The position numbers were made by a program, and so were the translations under genes. Shown piece after piece: positions 45,965 to 55,405 of a stretch of DNA of 64,000 nt. The stretch spans positions 62,001 to 126,000 of the forward strand of contig NZ_VOBR01000004.1 in the NCBI RefSeq assembly GCF_007845675.1, read 5' to 3'. This stretch comes from Lentzea tibetensis (lineage in GTDB: Bacteria; Actinomycetota; Actinomycetes; Mycobacteriales; Pseudonocardiaceae). Each line of letters begins with the position of its first letter. The stretch's first letter is position 1. Below the pieces are notes generated by a model. That model made no database searches. It saw only the letters and a program-made list of their open reading frames with translations, and had not been told where the DNA came from.

Positions 45965-47045
45965 GGACCTCGAACCGGGCGCCGCTGAGCTCCTCCGGCA
46001 CGTCCTCCGCGACGGCGGCCGTGATCAGCACCTGCTCCGCCGCCGACGCGACTTTCGCCAGTTGCTGACGCCGGCCGCGGTCGAGCTCGGCGAACACATC
46101 GTCCAGCACGAGCACCGGTTCGACGCCGTCGACACGCATGAGCTCGTAGCCGCCGAGCCGCAGAGCGAGCGCGAACGACCATGACTCTCCGTGACTGGCG
46201 TAGCCCTTCGCGGGCAGCTCGCCGAGGGTGAGGTCGAGGTCGTCCCGGTGCGGCCCGACGAGGCACACTCCCCGTTCGATCTCCTGCTTGCGGACCCGGT
46301 CGAGCTCGGCGAGCAGGAGGTCCTCGATGCTCTCCCGGTCCTCCGGCAGCTCGCCGACGCTGGACCGGTAGTTGATGAGCGCCGGCCGTGACTCCGGTGC
46401 CACCTCCGCGTAGGCGGCGGCGACGTGCGGCGCCATGTCTCCGACGAGCTTCAGCCGGGCCGCGAGCAGCTCGGCGCCGTGCTTGGCGAGGTGCCCGTCC
46501 CAGACGTCGAGCGTGCTGAGGTCCGCGGACCGGCTGTGCTTCACCGTCTTGAGCAACGCGCTGCGCTGCTTCAGCACCCGTTCGTAGTCACTGCGCACCC
46601 CCGCGTACCGGGGTGCGCGCAACACCAGCATCTCGTCGAGGAACCGCCGCCGGTCACCGGGATCGCCCTTGATCAGCGCCAGGTCCTCCGGCGCGAACAG
46701 CACGGTGCGCAGGATGCCCAGCACGTCACGCGGACGAGGAACCGGGCCGCGGTTGATCCGCGCCCGGTTCGCCTTGCCCGCGGTGATCTCCAGTTCCACG
46801 AGCAGCTCGCGGTCTTCGTTGACCACGGCCGTTCGCACCACGGCGCGCGCTGCGCCGTGCCGGATCAGCGGCGCGTCGGAGGCGACGCGGTGCGACCCGA
46901 GCGTCGCCGTGTACCCGATCGCCTCGACCAGGTTCGTCTTGCCCTGGCCGTTCCTCCCGACGAGCACGGTGACGCCGGGTTCGAAGGTCAGGTCGGCGTG
47001 CTGCCACGAGCGGAAGTCGCTGACCTGGAGGTGCCGGACGTACAC
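45939..47045 (-). CDS. recF: DNA replication/repair protein RecF
   Basis: The protein is an SMC-like ATPase of 368 residues. Walker A is [18 protein letters not shown], the ABC signature is in [18 protein letters not shown], and Walker B is [17 protein letters not shown]. It loads RecA at gaps. GTG at 47045 ([14 protein letters not shown]). The gnd stop is one base upstream, so the two are closely coupled in the dnaN-gnd-recF-dciA unit. Confidence 0.96.
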   Translation of the reverse strand: MYVRHLQVSDFRSWQHADLTFEPGVTVLVGRNGQGKTNLVEAIGYTATLGSHRVASDAPLIRHGAARAVVRTAVVNEDRELLVELEITAGKANRARINRGPVPRPRDVLGILRTVLFAPEDLALIKGDPGDRRRFLDEMLVLRAPRYAGVRSDYERVLKQRSALLKTVKHSRSADLSTLDVWDGHLAKHGAELLAARLKLVGDMAPHVAAAYAEVAPESRPALINYRSSVGELPEDRESIEDLLLAELDRVRKQEIERGVCLVGPHRDDLDLTLGELPAKGYASHGESWSFALALRLGGYELMRVDGVEPVLVLDDVFAELDRGRRQQLAKVASAAEQVLITAAVAEDVPEELSGARFEVHGGEVRRV

Positions 47046-47046
47046 C

Positions 47047-47928
47047 TCAGGCTTTCTGCACCGAGTGCCCGCCGAACTGGTTGCGCAGCGCGGCGACCGT
47101 CCGCATCGCGGGCGAGTCCTCCTGCCGCGACGCGAACCTGGCGAACAGCGCGGCGGAGATCACCGGGAGCGGCACCGCGTTGTTGATGCCCTCCTCGACG
47201 GTCCACCGGCCCTCACCGGAGTCCTCGACGTAGCCGCGAAGATCGTCCAGCTCGGGGTCGGACTCGAGCGCGCGCACCAGCAGGTCCAGCAGCCACGACC
47301 GCACAACGGTTCCGCGCTGCCACGCCTTGATCACGGCGGGCACGTCGAGCACGACCTCGGACTTGTCCATCAGCTCGAAGCCCTCGGCGTACGCCTGCAT
47401 CAGGCCGTACTCGATGCCGTTGTGCACCATCTTCGAGTAGTGCCCGGCACCGACGTCGCCCGCGTGCGCGAAGCCCTCCTCGCGCGGACCCTCCGGACGC
47501 AGCGCGTCGAAGATCGGCATGGTCCGCTCGACGAGCTCCTTGCTGCCGCCGACCATCAGCGCGTAGCCGTTGTCGAGGCCCCACACGCCGCCGGACACAC
47601 CGCAGTCGAGGTAGCCGATCTGCTTCTGCGCCAGCAGGTCCGCGTGCACGCGGTCGTCGGTGAACTTCGAGTTGCCGCCGTCGACCACGACGTCACCCGG
47701 CGACAGGAGCTCGCTCAGCTCCTGCACGGTCTGCCGGGTGATCTCGCCCGCGGGCACCATGACCCACACCGTGCGCGGTGACTCGAGCTTGGACACCATG
47801 TCCGCCAACGACTCCGAGTCGGTGACCTCCGGGTTGCGGTCGTAGCCGATCACCTCGTGACCGGCTCGGCGCACCCGCTCGCGCATGTTGAAACCCATCT
47901 TGCCGAGGCCGACGAGTCCGAGCTGCAC
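47047..47928 (-). CDS. gnd: 6-phosphogluconate dehydrogenase, NAD-type short form
   Basis: The protein has 293 residues, much shorter than the 470-residue NADP enzyme, and matches the short decarboxylating form. The NAD motif is [20 protein letters not shown]; the substrate motif [19 protein letters not shown] and the catalytic Lys in [14 protein letters not shown] are present. It makes ribulose 5-phosphate. GTG at 47928. Its location between dnaN and recF is characteristic of actinobacteria. Confidence 0.95.
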   Translation of the reverse strand: MQLGLVGLGKMGFNMRERVRRAGHEVIGYDRNPEVTDSESLADMVSKLESPRTVWVMVPAGEITRQTVQELSELLSPGDVVVDGGNSKFTDDRVHADLLAQKQIGYLDCGVSGGVWGLDNGYALMVGGSKELVERTMPIFDALRPEGPREEGFAHAGDVGAGHYSKMVHNGIEYGLMQAYAEGFELMDKSEVVLDVPAVIKAWQRGTVVRSWLLDLLVRALESDPELDDLRGYVEDSGEGRWTVEEGINNAVPLPVISAALFARFASRQEDSPAMRTVAALRNQFGGHSVQKA

Positions 47929-47956
47929 GGTGTTCTCCCCTATTGGTTCTTGTTGC

Positions 47957-49081
47957 TCAGCCAGGAAGGCGGACGGGCATCAACAGGTAGAGGTAGCCCG
48001 GCGCCACGTTGCCATCCTCGTCCACCGGCTTGAGAAGTGCGGGCCGGCTCGGGGTGGTGAACGAAAGATGCGCCCGCGGGGTGCGGACGGCACCGAGACC
48101 GTCGAGCAGGTACCCGGGGTTGAACGCGATCGTCACCGGGTCGCCGGTGTAGTCGACCGGGAGCTCTTCCTCGGCGGAACCCTCGTCGTCGCCACCGGCC
48201 GACAGGCGCAGCCCGCCGTCGACGAACTCGAGCCGCACCTGCGTTCCGCGCTCGGCGACGAGCGACACGCGCTTGATCGCCTGGACGAGCGAGTCGACCT
48301 CGATGATCGCGGCGGCCGAGTGCTCGGTCGGCAGGAGTTGGCGGTACTTCGGGAAGTCCGCGTCGAGCAGGCGGGTCGTCGTGCGCTTGCCGGTGCCGGA
48401 CAGACCGAGCAGCCCGTCGTTCGCGGCGAGCGACATCTCGACCTTGGCACCGGACGCGCCGAGCGTCTTCGCGGCGTCGCCGAGGGTCTTGGCCGGGACG
48501 AGCACGGCGACCTCGCCGAGCGACTCGTCCGGCTCCCAGGGGAACTCGCGCATGGCGAGCCGGAAGCGGTCGGTCGCGACGAGCGTCAGCTTGCCGTCAC
48601 CGATCTCCACCCGGACGCCGGTCAGCATCGGGAGCGTGTCGTCCTTGCCGGCCGCGACGGCGACCTGGCCGACGGCCTCACCGAAGACCTCGCCGGGGAG
48701 CTCGCCGATGAGCTGCGGCATCGACGGGAGCGCGGGGTAGTCCTCGACCGGCATCGTCGGGAGGCTGAACCTGGCGCTGCCGCAGCTGATCATCATGCGG
48801 GAGCCGTCGACCGCGATCTCGACGGGGTGGTTGGGCAGCGCCTTGGTGATGTCGGCGAGCAACCGGCCGGAGACGAGCGCGCGGCCGCCGTCGGCGATGG
48901 TGGCCGGGACGCCGACCTGAGCGGACACCTCGTAGTCGAAGCCCGAGACCGTCAACGACTCCTCGGACTCGGCATCGAGCAGCACGCCACCCAGGACCGG
49001 AACCGGCGGCCTGGACGGGAGACTGCGGGCGACCCAGGCGACTGCGTCGGCAAGGCCGTCGCGCTCGACGCGGATCTTCAT
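47957..49081 (-). CDS. dnaN: DNA polymerase III sliding clamp (beta)
   Basis: The protein has 374 residues in three clamp domains: [20 protein letters not shown] starts domain 1 and [12 protein letters not shown] is the usual C-terminal clamp ending. It forms the dimeric ring that tethers polymerases. The ATG at 49081 has AAAGGA six bases upstream. It is separated from dnaA by the roughly 0.55-kb oriC region. Confidence 0.97.
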   Translation of the reverse strand: MKIRVERDGLADAVAWVARSLPSRPPVPVLGGVLLDAESEESLTVSGFDYEVSAQVGVPATIADGGRALVSGRLLADITKALPNHPVEIAVDGSRMMISCGSARFSLPTMPVEDYPALPSMPQLIGELPGEVFGEAVGQVAVAAGKDDTLPMLTGVRVEIGDGKLTLVATDRFRLAMREFPWEPDESLGEVAVLVPAKTLGDAAKTLGASGAKVEMSLAANDGLLGLSGTGKRTTTRLLDADFPKYRQLLPTEHSAAAIIEVDSLVQAIKRVSLVAERGTQVRLEFVDGGLRLSAGGDDEGSAEEELPVDYTGDPVTIAFNPGYLLDGLGAVRTPRAHLSFTTPSRPALLKPVDEDGNVAPGYLYLLMPVRLPG

Positions 49082-49590
49082 GAGGCGTCCTTTCCTCAAA
49101 GTCGGCAAGCCCAACCACGACAACGTGCCAGTGGGGGTTCGGGGAGCCTCGTCCCTCGGTGTCCGAGGGCGGAGCATCCACCGTAGAGCGTCCTGGCCCT
49201 CTTCGTCACTTCGGGGTTGAGCCTGAGCCGAGCTTGATCCCTGGGCCCTGCCCTCGCCTGTTTTTGTTTTGTTCTTCTTCAAGCAAGGGATGAACAGCAG
49301 TAGTAGTAAGTCCTGTGGATTGTGTGGACGGAGGCTGTCGCCGCAGGTCGAGAGTCCTTCGACCATGTGGACTAAGGGGGGACGGCGCCCGGGGACAGAT
49401 CGGCGTGCCCGGGGGTAACTCGGCGGGCCCACCCCTCGGTCCACAGATCGTCCACAGTTGTCCCCGGGTGCGTCCCCGGGTGCGGGGCACTTGTACCCGG
49501 GTGGTGCACAGGGGTTCGTGTCCAGATCGTGCTCCAGGTCTCAGACTTTTCTAGTTGTCCCCATCCCTTGGAGTTAGCCGCGCAAGAGAA
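49082..49590. other. oriC: replication origin oriC (dnaA-dnaN intergenic)
   Basis: The region lies between dnaA and dnaN, the usual origin site of actinobacteria. DnaA-box-like 9-mers occur at 49314 (TGTGGATTG), 49323 (TGTGGACGG), 49366 (TGTGGACTA), 49437 (CGGTCCACA), 49448 (TCGTCCACA), 49458 (TTGTCCCCG) and 49555 (TTGTCCCCA), with a switch in orientation between 49374 and 49437. A T-rich tract (TTTTTGTTTTGTTC, 49261-49274) next to them is the best unwinding candidate. Most boxes differ from TTGTCCACA at one or two positions. Confidence 0.88.
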
Positions 49591-49618
49591 AAGGGGCTCC
49601 CCTGGCGGGAAGCCCCTT
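49591..49618 (-). terminator. terminator of dnaA
   Basis: AAGGGGCT (49591-49598) pairs with AGCCCCTT (49611-49618). On the minus strand the hairpin comes 13 bases after the dnaA stop and is followed by TTTTCTCTTG. Confidence 0.85.
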
Positions 49619-49631
49619 CGTCGTCGGTGGG

Positions 49632-51143
49632 TCAGGGAGTGTGCCGGGCGCGCTGCTTGATGCGCGACGTCAGCTCCTGCACCTGGTCGTAGATGCGGCG
49701 GCGCTCGGCCATCTCCTTGCGGATCTTCTTGTCCGCGTGCATGACCGTCGTGTGGTCGCGGCCGCCGAACGTCTGGCCGATCTTCGGCAGCGACAGGTCC
49801 GTCAGCTCGCGGCACAGGTACATCGAGATCTGCCTCGCCTGCGCGAGCGCCTTCGTCTTACCAGGGCCGCACAGGTCGTCGATCGTCACCCCGAAGAACT
49901 CGGCCGTGACGGCCATGATCGTCGGTGCGGTGATCTCGGGCGCGTGCGAGTCGGGGATCAGGTCCCGCAGGACGATCTCCGCCAGCTGCACGTCGACCGG
50001 CTGCCGGTTGAGCGACGCGAACGCCGTGACGCGGATGAGCGCGCCCTCGAGCTCGCGGATGTTCCGCTCGATCCGGGCGGCGATGAACTCCAGCACCTCG
50101 GCCGGAGCCGCGAGCCGGTCCTGCGCCGCCTTCTTGCGGAGGATCGCGATCCGGGTCTCCAGCTCGGGCGGCTGGATGTCCGTGATCAAGCCCCACTCGA
50201 ACCGCGTGCGCAGGCGGTCCTCCAGCGTCTCCAGCCGCTTCGGCGGCCGGTCGCTCGAGACCACGATCTGCTTGTTCGTGTTGTGGAGCGTGTTGAAGGT
50301 GTGGAAGAACTCCTCCTGCGTGCCTTCCTTGCCCTCCAGGAACTGGATGTCGTCGACGAGGAGAACGTCGATGTCCCGGTAGCGGCGCTGGAACGCGACC
50401 TTGCGGTCGTCACGCAGTGAGTTGATGAAGTCGTTCGTGAACTCCTCGGTCGACACGTACCGCACCCGCATGCCGGGGAACAGCCGCTGGGCGTAGTGCC
50501 CGACCGCGTGCAGCAGGTGCGTCTTGCCGAGACCGGACTCGCCCCAGATGAAGAGCGGGTTGTACGCACGAGCGGGCGCCTCCGCCACGGCGACTGCCGC
50601 GGCGTGCGCGAACCGGTTCGACGCACCGATCACGAAGGTGTCGAAGTTGTACTTCTCGTTCAACCGGGTCTGGCTCGGCGACGGGTTCGCCGGCCGGGTG
50701 AACGGCGTGCCGCTCGCCGGCGCGGTGTTGAACGTCGGCCAGATCTCGGATGCGGTGGCGAGCGCGTCCTTCTCCTCGTCCACCTCGTCGGTGTCCGAGT
50801 CGCCGTCGCTCTCATCGGTCACCGGCGTCTCGCCGTTCGTGACCGGGAGCGGGATCGGCGTGGTGGGCGGCGCGGTCGGCTCCGGGGAGTCGACCTTCAC
50901 CGCGAGCGAGACCGTGCGGCCGAGCCTGCGGCTCAGCGCGTCGGTGATCGGATCGCGCAGCGCGCGCTCGATGGCTTCCTTGGCGAAGTCACTCGGCGCT
51001 GCGAGCAACGCGGTCCCGTCGAGCAGCCCGATCGGACGAGTGACTCGCATCCAGGCGCGTTGCTGGGGGGACAGGTGGCTCGTGGCGAGCTCCTGCACCA
51101 CCTCGGCCCACACGAGACCCAGGTCGACCTGCTGGTTCGACAC
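49632..51143 (-). CDS. dnaA: chromosomal replication initiator DnaA
   Basis: The protein has 503 residues. Domain I starts [16 protein letters not shown]; domain II is a long acidic, Pro-rich linker (about 88-165); the AAA+ domain has Walker [17 protein letters not shown] and Walker [15 protein letters not shown]; domain IV carries the DNA-binding signature [15 protein letters not shown]. The GTG at 51143 follows a GGGGAG-type ribosome site and matches the usual actinobacterial N-terminus. Confidence 0.98.
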   Translation of the reverse strand: MSNQQVDLGLVWAEVVQELATSHLSPQQRAWMRVTRPIGLLDGTALLAAPSDFAKEAIERALRDPITDALSRRLGRTVSLAVKVDSPEPTAPPTTPIPLPVTNGETPVTDESDGDSDTDEVDEEKDALATASEIWPTFNTAPASGTPFTRPANPSPSQTRLNEKYNFDTFVIGASNRFAHAAAVAVAEAPARAYNPLFIWGESGLGKTHLLHAVGHYAQRLFPGMRVRYVSTEEFTNDFINSLRDDRKVAFQRRYRDIDVLLVDDIQFLEGKEGTQEEFFHTFNTLHNTNKQIVVSSDRPPKRLETLEDRLRTRFEWGLITDIQPPELETRIAILRKKAAQDRLAAPAEVLEFIAARIERNIRELEGALIRVTAFASLNRQPVDVQLAEIVLRDLIPDSHAPEITAPTIMAVTAEFFGVTIDDLCGPGKTKALAQARQISMYLCRELTDLSLPKIGQTFGGRDHTTVMHADKKIRKEMAERRRIYDQVQELTSRIKQRARHTP

Positions 51144-51522
51144 CTCCGCGCTCCCCTCCCCTCGACGGAGCCAGTGACTCCACACGTGGACACGGAGAAT
51201 AGAGGCATCCACAGAGTTATCCACAACTGTGCACGAAACGGTGCATCGTGTCTGCGTTGTGTGACCGCGTTCTACGTCTGAGGGCGGTGGCGGCTCCCAC
51301 GCCAGGCCCGCCGTGCGCGAGGGAAGCACGGTAACAAGGTGCGGCATGGCTCACAAGACGACGCTCGTAGGGGACCCCGATTTGTAGTCAGCGGCTCCGC
51401 CTGCGTACCCTCGAGAGGTCTCCCGCTTGCGACGGGCGCCTTTGTCGCGCCTAGGTCTCCTTGTGACGGGGACAACCACATGAGCTTGTACTTGTAGTAG
51501 TGAAGCACCGGGAGATTCGACC
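51144..51522. promoter_or_regulatory. divergent dnaA/rpmH promoter region with DnaA boxes
   Basis: The 379-base gap between dnaA and rpmH contains GCATCCACA (51205-51213) and TTATCCACA (51217-51225) upstream of dnaA, fitting dnaA autoregulation or an origin extension. The right half is the long rpmH leader. No convincing single promoter can be fixed; TTGCGAC near 51428 with CTAGGT near 51451 is one possible -35/-10 pair for rpmH. Confidence 0.7.
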
Positions 51523-51666
51523 GTGAGCAAGGGTAAGCGCACCTTCCAGCCCAACAACCGCCGCCGCGCGAAGACGCACGGCTTCCGGCTGCGCATGCGC
51601 ACCCGTGCCGGCCGCGCCATCCTGGCCGCGCGCCGTGGCAAGGGCCGTGCCCGCCTGTCCGCCTGA
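51523..51666 (+). CDS. rpmH: 50S ribosomal protein L34
   Basis: The protein has 47 residues: [20 protein letters not shown], then [20 protein letters not shown] and GRARLSA. This is the whole L34 sequence with its usual Arg/Lys content. GTG at 51523 with GGGAG about eight bases upstream. It is the first gene of rpmH-rnpA-yidD-yidC-jag, divergent from dnaA. Confidence 0.98.
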   Translation: MSKGKRTFQPNNRRRAKTHGFRLRMRTRAGRAILAARRGKGRARLSA

Positions 51667-51689
51667 CCGCGGTCGGTAAGCGCAGCGTC

Positions 51690-52034
51690 GTGCTTCCCGC
51701 GGCTGCCCGGCTCACCCGCAGCCAGGACTTCGGCCTGGTGGTTCGCCGAGGCCGCCGCGCAGGACGGCCCCGGTTGGTCGTCCACGCCCTGACGCCTGAC
51801 GTGCCCACCTTGGAGACTGCCTCCAAGGTGGGCTTCGTCGTGAGCAAGGCCGTTGGGAACTCCGTCGTGCGACACCGGGTGTCCAGGCGACTGCGGCACG
51901 TCGTCGGCGCACGGCTCGCTGACTTCCCCACCGGGACGTCACTGGTGGTCCGCGCGCTGCCCGCCGCGGCAACCGCCACGTCGGCCGAACTGGCAGCGGA
52001 CTTCGAGTCCGCGGTGCGCAGGTTGCAGAGATGA
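51690..52034 (+). CDS. rnpA: ribonuclease P protein component
   Basis: The protein has 114 residues. [20 protein letters not shown] opens it and the RNR region [20 protein letters not shown] contacts the RNA subunit; the second Asn of the family motif is His here. It assists M1 RNA in 5' maturation of tRNAs. GTG at 51690, 23 bases after rpmH. Its stop overlaps yidD (ATGA). Confidence 0.95.
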   Translation: MLPAAARLTRSQDFGLVVRRGRRAGRPRLVVHALTPDVPTLETASKVGFVVSKAVGNSVVRHRVSRRLRHVVGARLADFPTGTSLVVRALPAAATATSAELAADFESAVRRLQR

Positions 52035-52288
52035 GCACTCTCCCCGCGAAGGTGCTGTTGCTGCCGGTGCACCTGTACCGGCGGTTCATCTCCCCGCTGC
52101 TGCCACCGACCTGCCGTTTCCACCCGAGTTGCAGTGCGTACGCGGTGGAGGCGTTGAACGTCCACGGTGCGCTGCGCGGTTCCTGGCTGACTCTGCGCCG
52201 GCTCCTGCGCTGCGGACCCTGGCACCCTGGAGGCCTGGACCCCGTTCCGCCGAGGCGGCAGGTCCCCGACATCCCCACCGAGGAGTAG
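52031..52288 (+). CDS. yidD: membrane protein insertion efficiency factor YidD
   Basis: The protein has 85 residues: [19 protein letters not shown] is an amphipathic helix, followed by the conserved [16 protein letters not shown] with three His/Cys residues and [20 protein letters not shown]. It helps YidC insert membrane proteins. It overlaps rnpA by four bases and ends four bases before yidC. Confidence 0.96.
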   Translation: MSTLPAKVLLLPVHLYRRFISPLLPPTCRFHPSCSAYAVEALNVHGALRGSWLTLRRLLRCGPWHPGGLDPVPPRRQVPDIPTEE

Positions 52289-52292
52289 CTCC

Positions 52293-53288
52293 GTGCTCAA
52301 CTTCATCTACTACCCGGTGTCCTTCATCCTCTGGTGTTGGCACTGGGTTTTCGGCCACATCTTCGGTGATTCGAGCGGGATCGCCTGGGCGCTGTCCGTG
52401 GTCTTCCTCGTCTTCACGCTCCGCGCGTTGCTCTTCAAGCCGTTCGTCGGCCAGGTGCGCTCCATGCGAAAGATGCAGGAGTTCGCGCCGGAGATGCAGA
52501 AGATCAAGAAGAAGTACCCGAACGACCGCCAGCGCCAGGCACAGGAGATGCAGAAGCTCCAGTCCGAGCACGGCGTCAACCCGCTCGGCGGCTGCCTGCC
52601 GATGCTGGTGCAGATCCCCGTGTTCATCGGTCTGTTCCACGTGCTGCGCTCGTTCAAGCCCGGCTGGGGCGAGGTCTACTTCTTCGACGCGCAGGGCGTT
52701 GACTCGTTCGTCCACGCCAAGCTGTTCGGCGCGAACCTGTCGACGTTCATCACCATGCCTGCGAACCAGCTGGCCGAGTTCGCCACGAGCCGCACGTCGG
52801 TGATCCTGGTGTCCGTGCCGCTGATGATCGTGGCGTCCATCGCGACCCACTTCACCGCGCGCCACTCCGTCGCTCGCCAGACCGAGGCCGCGCTGGAGAA
52901 CCCGCAGACCGCGATCATGAACAAGCTGACGCTCTACATCTTCCCGCTGGGCGTCCTCGTCGGTGGCTTCTTCTTCCCGGTCGCGATCCTGCTGTACTGG
53001 CTGTCCAACAACGCCTGGACGCTCGGCCAGCAGCACATCGTCTACAAGCGGATCGACAGCGAGGAAGAGGAGAAGAAGGCCACGACCGCGACCACGCGTC
53101 AGGCCCTCGCTCCGAAGCCCGGCCAGAAGCCGCAGGCGCCGGCCAAGAAGAAGCCCTCGCAGCCCGCTGCTGCTGCTGAGACGCCGGAAGCGAAGCCCGA
53201 GACCAACGGCTCCGCGTCCACCGAGATTCCCGGCCTGACCTCAGGCCGATCCACCAGCAAGAAACCGGGCACCAAGAAGCGCCGTTGA
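52293..53288 (+). CDS. yidC: membrane protein insertase YidC
   Basis: The protein has 331 residues. It is the actinobacterial YidC/Oxa1 form with five membrane helices, LLFKPFVGQVRSMRKMQEFA, the NPLGGCLPMLVQIPVFIGL motif, and LYWLSNNAWTLGQQHIVYKR near the end. A C-terminal tail rich in Lys, Pro and Ala (KKKPSQPAAAAE, KKPGTKKRR) may bind ribosomes. GTG at 52293. Confidence 0.96.
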   Translation: MLNFIYYPVSFILWCWHWVFGHIFGDSSGIAWALSVVFLVFTLRALLFKPFVGQVRSMRKMQEFAPEMQKIKKKYPNDRQRQAQEMQKLQSEHGVNPLGGCLPMLVQIPVFIGLFHVLRSFKPGWGEVYFFDAQGVDSFVHAKLFGANLSTFITMPANQLAEFATSRTSVILVSVPLMIVASIATHFTARHSVARQTEAALENPQTAIMNKLTLYIFPLGVLVGGFFFPVAILLYWLSNNAWTLGQQHIVYKRIDSEEEEKKATTATTRQALAPKPGQKPQAPAKKKPSQPAAAAETPEAKPETNGSASTEIPGLTSGRSTSKKPGTKKRR

Positions 53289-53319
53289 TCGGGCTTTCTG
53301 CCCCGGAGAGGAGACCATC

Positions 53320-53892
53320 GTGTCGGAGACCTTGCAGGCGACCGACGTGGACACGCCTGACGAAGCATCAGAGGGTTTGAACGCTGAAGGTTCGAACACT
53401 GAGGCTTCGGAGTCCCCGTCCCGCACCGAGGACCTGCTCGTTCAGGAAGGTGACATCGCGGGCGACTACCTCGAGCGCCTGCTCGACCTGCTCGACTACG
53501 ACGGCGACATCGACCTCGACGTCGAGAGCGGCCGCGCCATCGTCAGCATCGACGGCGGCGAGGACCTGACCAAGCTGGTCGGCCCCCGCGGCAACGTGCT
53601 CGAGTCGCTCCAGGAGCTCACCCGCCTGGCCGTCCAGCAGGAGACCGGCGTTCGCAGCCGCCTCATGCTCGACATCGCCCAGTGGCGCGCGGACCGCCGC
53701 AACGAGCTCGCGGAGCTCGGCCGCTCGACGGCGGAGAAGGTGCTCGCCTCCGGCGAACGCGCCCGCCTGCACCCGATGACCCCGTTCGAGCGCAAGGTCG
53801 TCCACGACGCAGTGGCGCCGGTCGACGGCGTGCACAGCGAGTCGGAGGGCGAGGAGCCCCAGCGCCGCGTGGTGATCTTCCCCAAGGACTGA
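53320..53892 (+). CDS. jag: KH-R3H RNA-binding protein Jag/KhpB
   Basis: The protein has 190 residues: an acidic disordered N-terminus, a KH domain (about 45-120, LTKLVGPRGNVLESLQELTR) and an R3H domain (ERARLHPMTPFERKVVHDAV). It lacks the Jag_N domain of Firmicutes, as is normal in actinobacteria. It binds RNA, probably with a KhpA partner. GTG at 53320; it ends the rpmH operon with a terminator that contains a parS site. Confidence 0.93.
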   Translation: MSETLQATDVDTPDEASEGLNAEGSNTEASESPSRTEDLLVQEGDIAGDYLERLLDLLDYDGDIDLDVESGRAIVSIDGGEDLTKLVGPRGNVLESLQELTRLAVQQETGVRSRLMLDIAQWRADRRNELAELGRSTAEKVLASGERARLHPMTPFERKVVHDAVAPVDGVHSESEGEEPQRRVVIFPKD

Positions 53893-53909
53893 CCTCGGTC
53901 CAGCCTTCC

Positions 53910-53941
53910 GGCCCCTCGGTTTCACGTGAAACCGAGGGGCC
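53910..53941 (+). terminator. terminator of jag, a perfect 32-base palindrome
   Basis: The 32 bases 53910-53941 are fully self-complementary (arm GGCCCCTCGGTTTCAC) and followed by GTTTTGTT. The centre of the palindrome is a parS sequence. Confidence 0.85.
53918..53933. other. parS: parS site
   Basis: GGTTTCACGTGAAACC matches the ParB consensus TGTTTCACGTGAAACA in its 14-base core GTTTCACGTGAAAC. It is inside the jag terminator palindrome, 2.1 kb before parA. Confidence 0.85.
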
Positions 53942-54119
53942 GTTTTGTTGCGCTCCCCAGGCCGCGCTCGGCGTCGGTGGCGGATCGCGCAGCCAGGTCG
54001 GTCGGGCTGAGGCGGGGATAGCGCTCGCGCCGCTGGGGCCTGACTCGTGCGGTGAACGGGCCGTTGACCCGGCCGGCGAGCCCGGAATTGTCGGTGCTCC
54101 GTGGCAGGCTAAAAGCAGG

Positions 54120-54140
54120 GGGTCCCCCGGCGGGGGACCC
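54120..54140 (-). terminator. terminator after the phosphatase array
   Basis: GGGTCCCCC (54120-54128) pairs with GGGGGACCC (54132-54140). On the minus strand it is followed by CCTGCTTTTAGCC. It would end transcription from the phosphatase gene and its decayed copies. The flanking 53943-54119 holds no gene. Confidence 0.75.
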
Positions 54141-54164
54141 TCGAACTCGACTGCGATGAGGTGG

Positions 54165-54335
54165 CTGGCATCAGGTGCGAGGCGGGCGCGGAGCCTGGCT
54201 CGTTGCGCCGCGGTGTCCCGCATCAGACACCCGCGGGCCGCACGCAGGGATGAGCGCCCGCTGGCGTCCCAGCCGCGAAAGACGACATGTCGATCCGCGC
54301 GGTGCCCCTGCGAGATCCGTGGCCACCGAGGCGAT
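54165..54335 (-). pseudogene. fragment of dual-specificity phosphatase, third copy
   Basis: Reading one frame of the minus strand gives HRADRHVVFRGWDASGRSSL, which aligns with YRAGKHLVFHCWAGIGRSSL of the intact gene at 54777. The catalytic Cys codon TGC is GGC (Gly) here. Only the active-site half remains, with no start and no N-terminal half. It is a decayed tandem copy. Confidence 0.6.
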
Positions 54336-54341
54336 TGCGCA

Positions 54342-54756
54342 CGGAGTCCTGCGGTGTCCCAGGCCGCGTCCGGCGCCACGCTGCCGCGCACCAGGACGCT
54401 GTCCGACGCGCAAGGACGAGCGGCTGTTGGCGCCCTCTCGGCTAAAGGCGACTTGTCGACCCGCGCGGTACTCCCCCTGCGAGATCCGCGATCACCGACG
54501 CGATCGCACCACGATCCGGGACCGTGCAGTCCGGGATCTCCACGAACTCGATACCTGACGCGAGCGCGGCGGAAGCTTCGTCGGTGAGACCGCACTCGGC
54601 GCGCTCGTCGACCTCCATCGCGCACACGAGGATGTCGACGCCCAGCGCGCGGAGGCCGGCCATCTCGTCCTGGAGCCGGTCGAAGCCGCGCGGGTGCGCC
54701 ATCGTGCTGATGGTGCCGGGGCCGGGGCGTTGGACCGTGTAGATGGTTGGCTGCAT
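54342..54756 (-). pseudogene. decayed second copy of the dual-specificity phosphatase
   Basis: The ATG at 54756 opens MQPTIYTVQRPGPGTISTMA, clearly parallel to MRPVIYTVQQTGAGTISTMG of the intact gene. The match continues to VPDRGAIASVIADLA, after which the frame is shifted and runs to a stop at 54442. In the other frames the rest can still be read: VAFSREGANSRSSL (Cys replaced by Arg) and VLVRGSVAPDAAWD, matching VLVSDGLAPDEAWD. The first 104 residues could still be translated, but the enzyme is dead. Confidence 0.7.
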
Positions 54757-54776
54757 GGTGTCCCCCAGATCGAAGC

Positions 54777-55247
54777 TCAGCGGAGCCAGGCGCGCTGTTC
54801 CTCGGTGTCGGGTACCGGGTAGCCGCGCGCCGCGGAGATGAGGTCCCACGCCTCGTCCGGCGCGAGTCCGTCGGACACGAGCACGCTGGCCGCGAGCAAC
54901 GACGAGCGGCCGATGCCGGCCCAGCAGTGGAACACGAGGTGCTTGCCCGCGCGGTACTGCTCGGTCAGGTGCGCGATCGTGTCGGCGATGGCCTCGCGGT
55001 CCGGGACGTGGCGGTCCGGGATCGGGATCTCGACGAACTCGAGGCCGGCTGCGAGAGCCGCCTTCTCCTCCAGGGCCAGGCCCCACTTGGCTCGTTCGTC
55101 GGGGGTCATCGCGGACACGAGGACGTCGACGCCCAGTTCGCGGAGCGCGACCATGTCGCCGTCGAGCCACTGGTTCGAGCGTGGCTTGCCCATCGTGCTG
55201 ATGGTGCCAGCGCCTGTCTGCTGGACCGTGTAGATGACCGGACGCAA
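54777..55247 (-). CDS. dual-specificity/tyrosine protein phosphatase family protein
   Basis: The protein has 156 residues. The P-loop HCWAGIGRSS gives the CX5R signature with Cys108 and Arg114; IPIPDRHVPDREAIAD upstream supplies the likely general acid Asp, and RGYPVPDTEEQRAW closes the fold. It resembles small bacterial dual-specificity phosphatases. ATG at 55247, preceded by a parS site. It has two degenerate copies directly downstream. A Tyr/Ser phosphatase role is expected; its substrate is unknown. Confidence 0.82.
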   Translation of the reverse strand: MRPVIYTVQQTGAGTISTMGKPRSNQWLDGDMVALRELGVDVLVSAMTPDERAKWGLALEEKAALAAGLEFVEIPIPDRHVPDREAIADTIAHLTEQYRAGKHLVFHCWAGIGRSSLLAASVLVSDGLAPDEAWDLISAARGYPVPDTEEQRAWLR

Positions 55248-55258
55248 ATTTCTTCCTC

Positions 55259-55274
55259 TGTTTCACGTGAAACG
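55259..55274. other. parS: parS site
   Basis: TGTTTCACGTGAAACG matches the consensus at 15 of 16 positions. It sits 12 bases upstream of the phosphatase start, overlapping its expected promoter or leader. Confidence 0.88.
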
Positions 55275-55374
55275 GCGCACCGATTTGGCATCGCCCACCG
55301 TCTGTCCGTCATGATGGTGCCCTGGCATTCGCCAGCTCTATCCACCGGCCGCCGGATCGTCCTAGCCGCCGCGT

Positions 55375-55390
55375 GGTTTCACGTGAAACG
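55375..55390. other. parS: parS site at the rsmG start
   Basis: GGTTTCACGTGAAACG has the full 14-base core. Flanking bases extend the pairing (CGTGG on the left, CCACG on the right). It lies just before the ATG chosen for rsmG, or within the first codons (VVSRET) if the GTG at 55373 is used. Confidence 0.88.
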
Positions 55391-55405
55391 CCACGGACGG
55401 AGAAC

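Noticed and set aside
53943-54119. Possible fourth copy of the phosphatase (a CGGCCTGGG word resembles the AWD region)
   Set aside because: Only a few codons match and no active-site motif is visible, so it cannot be supported.
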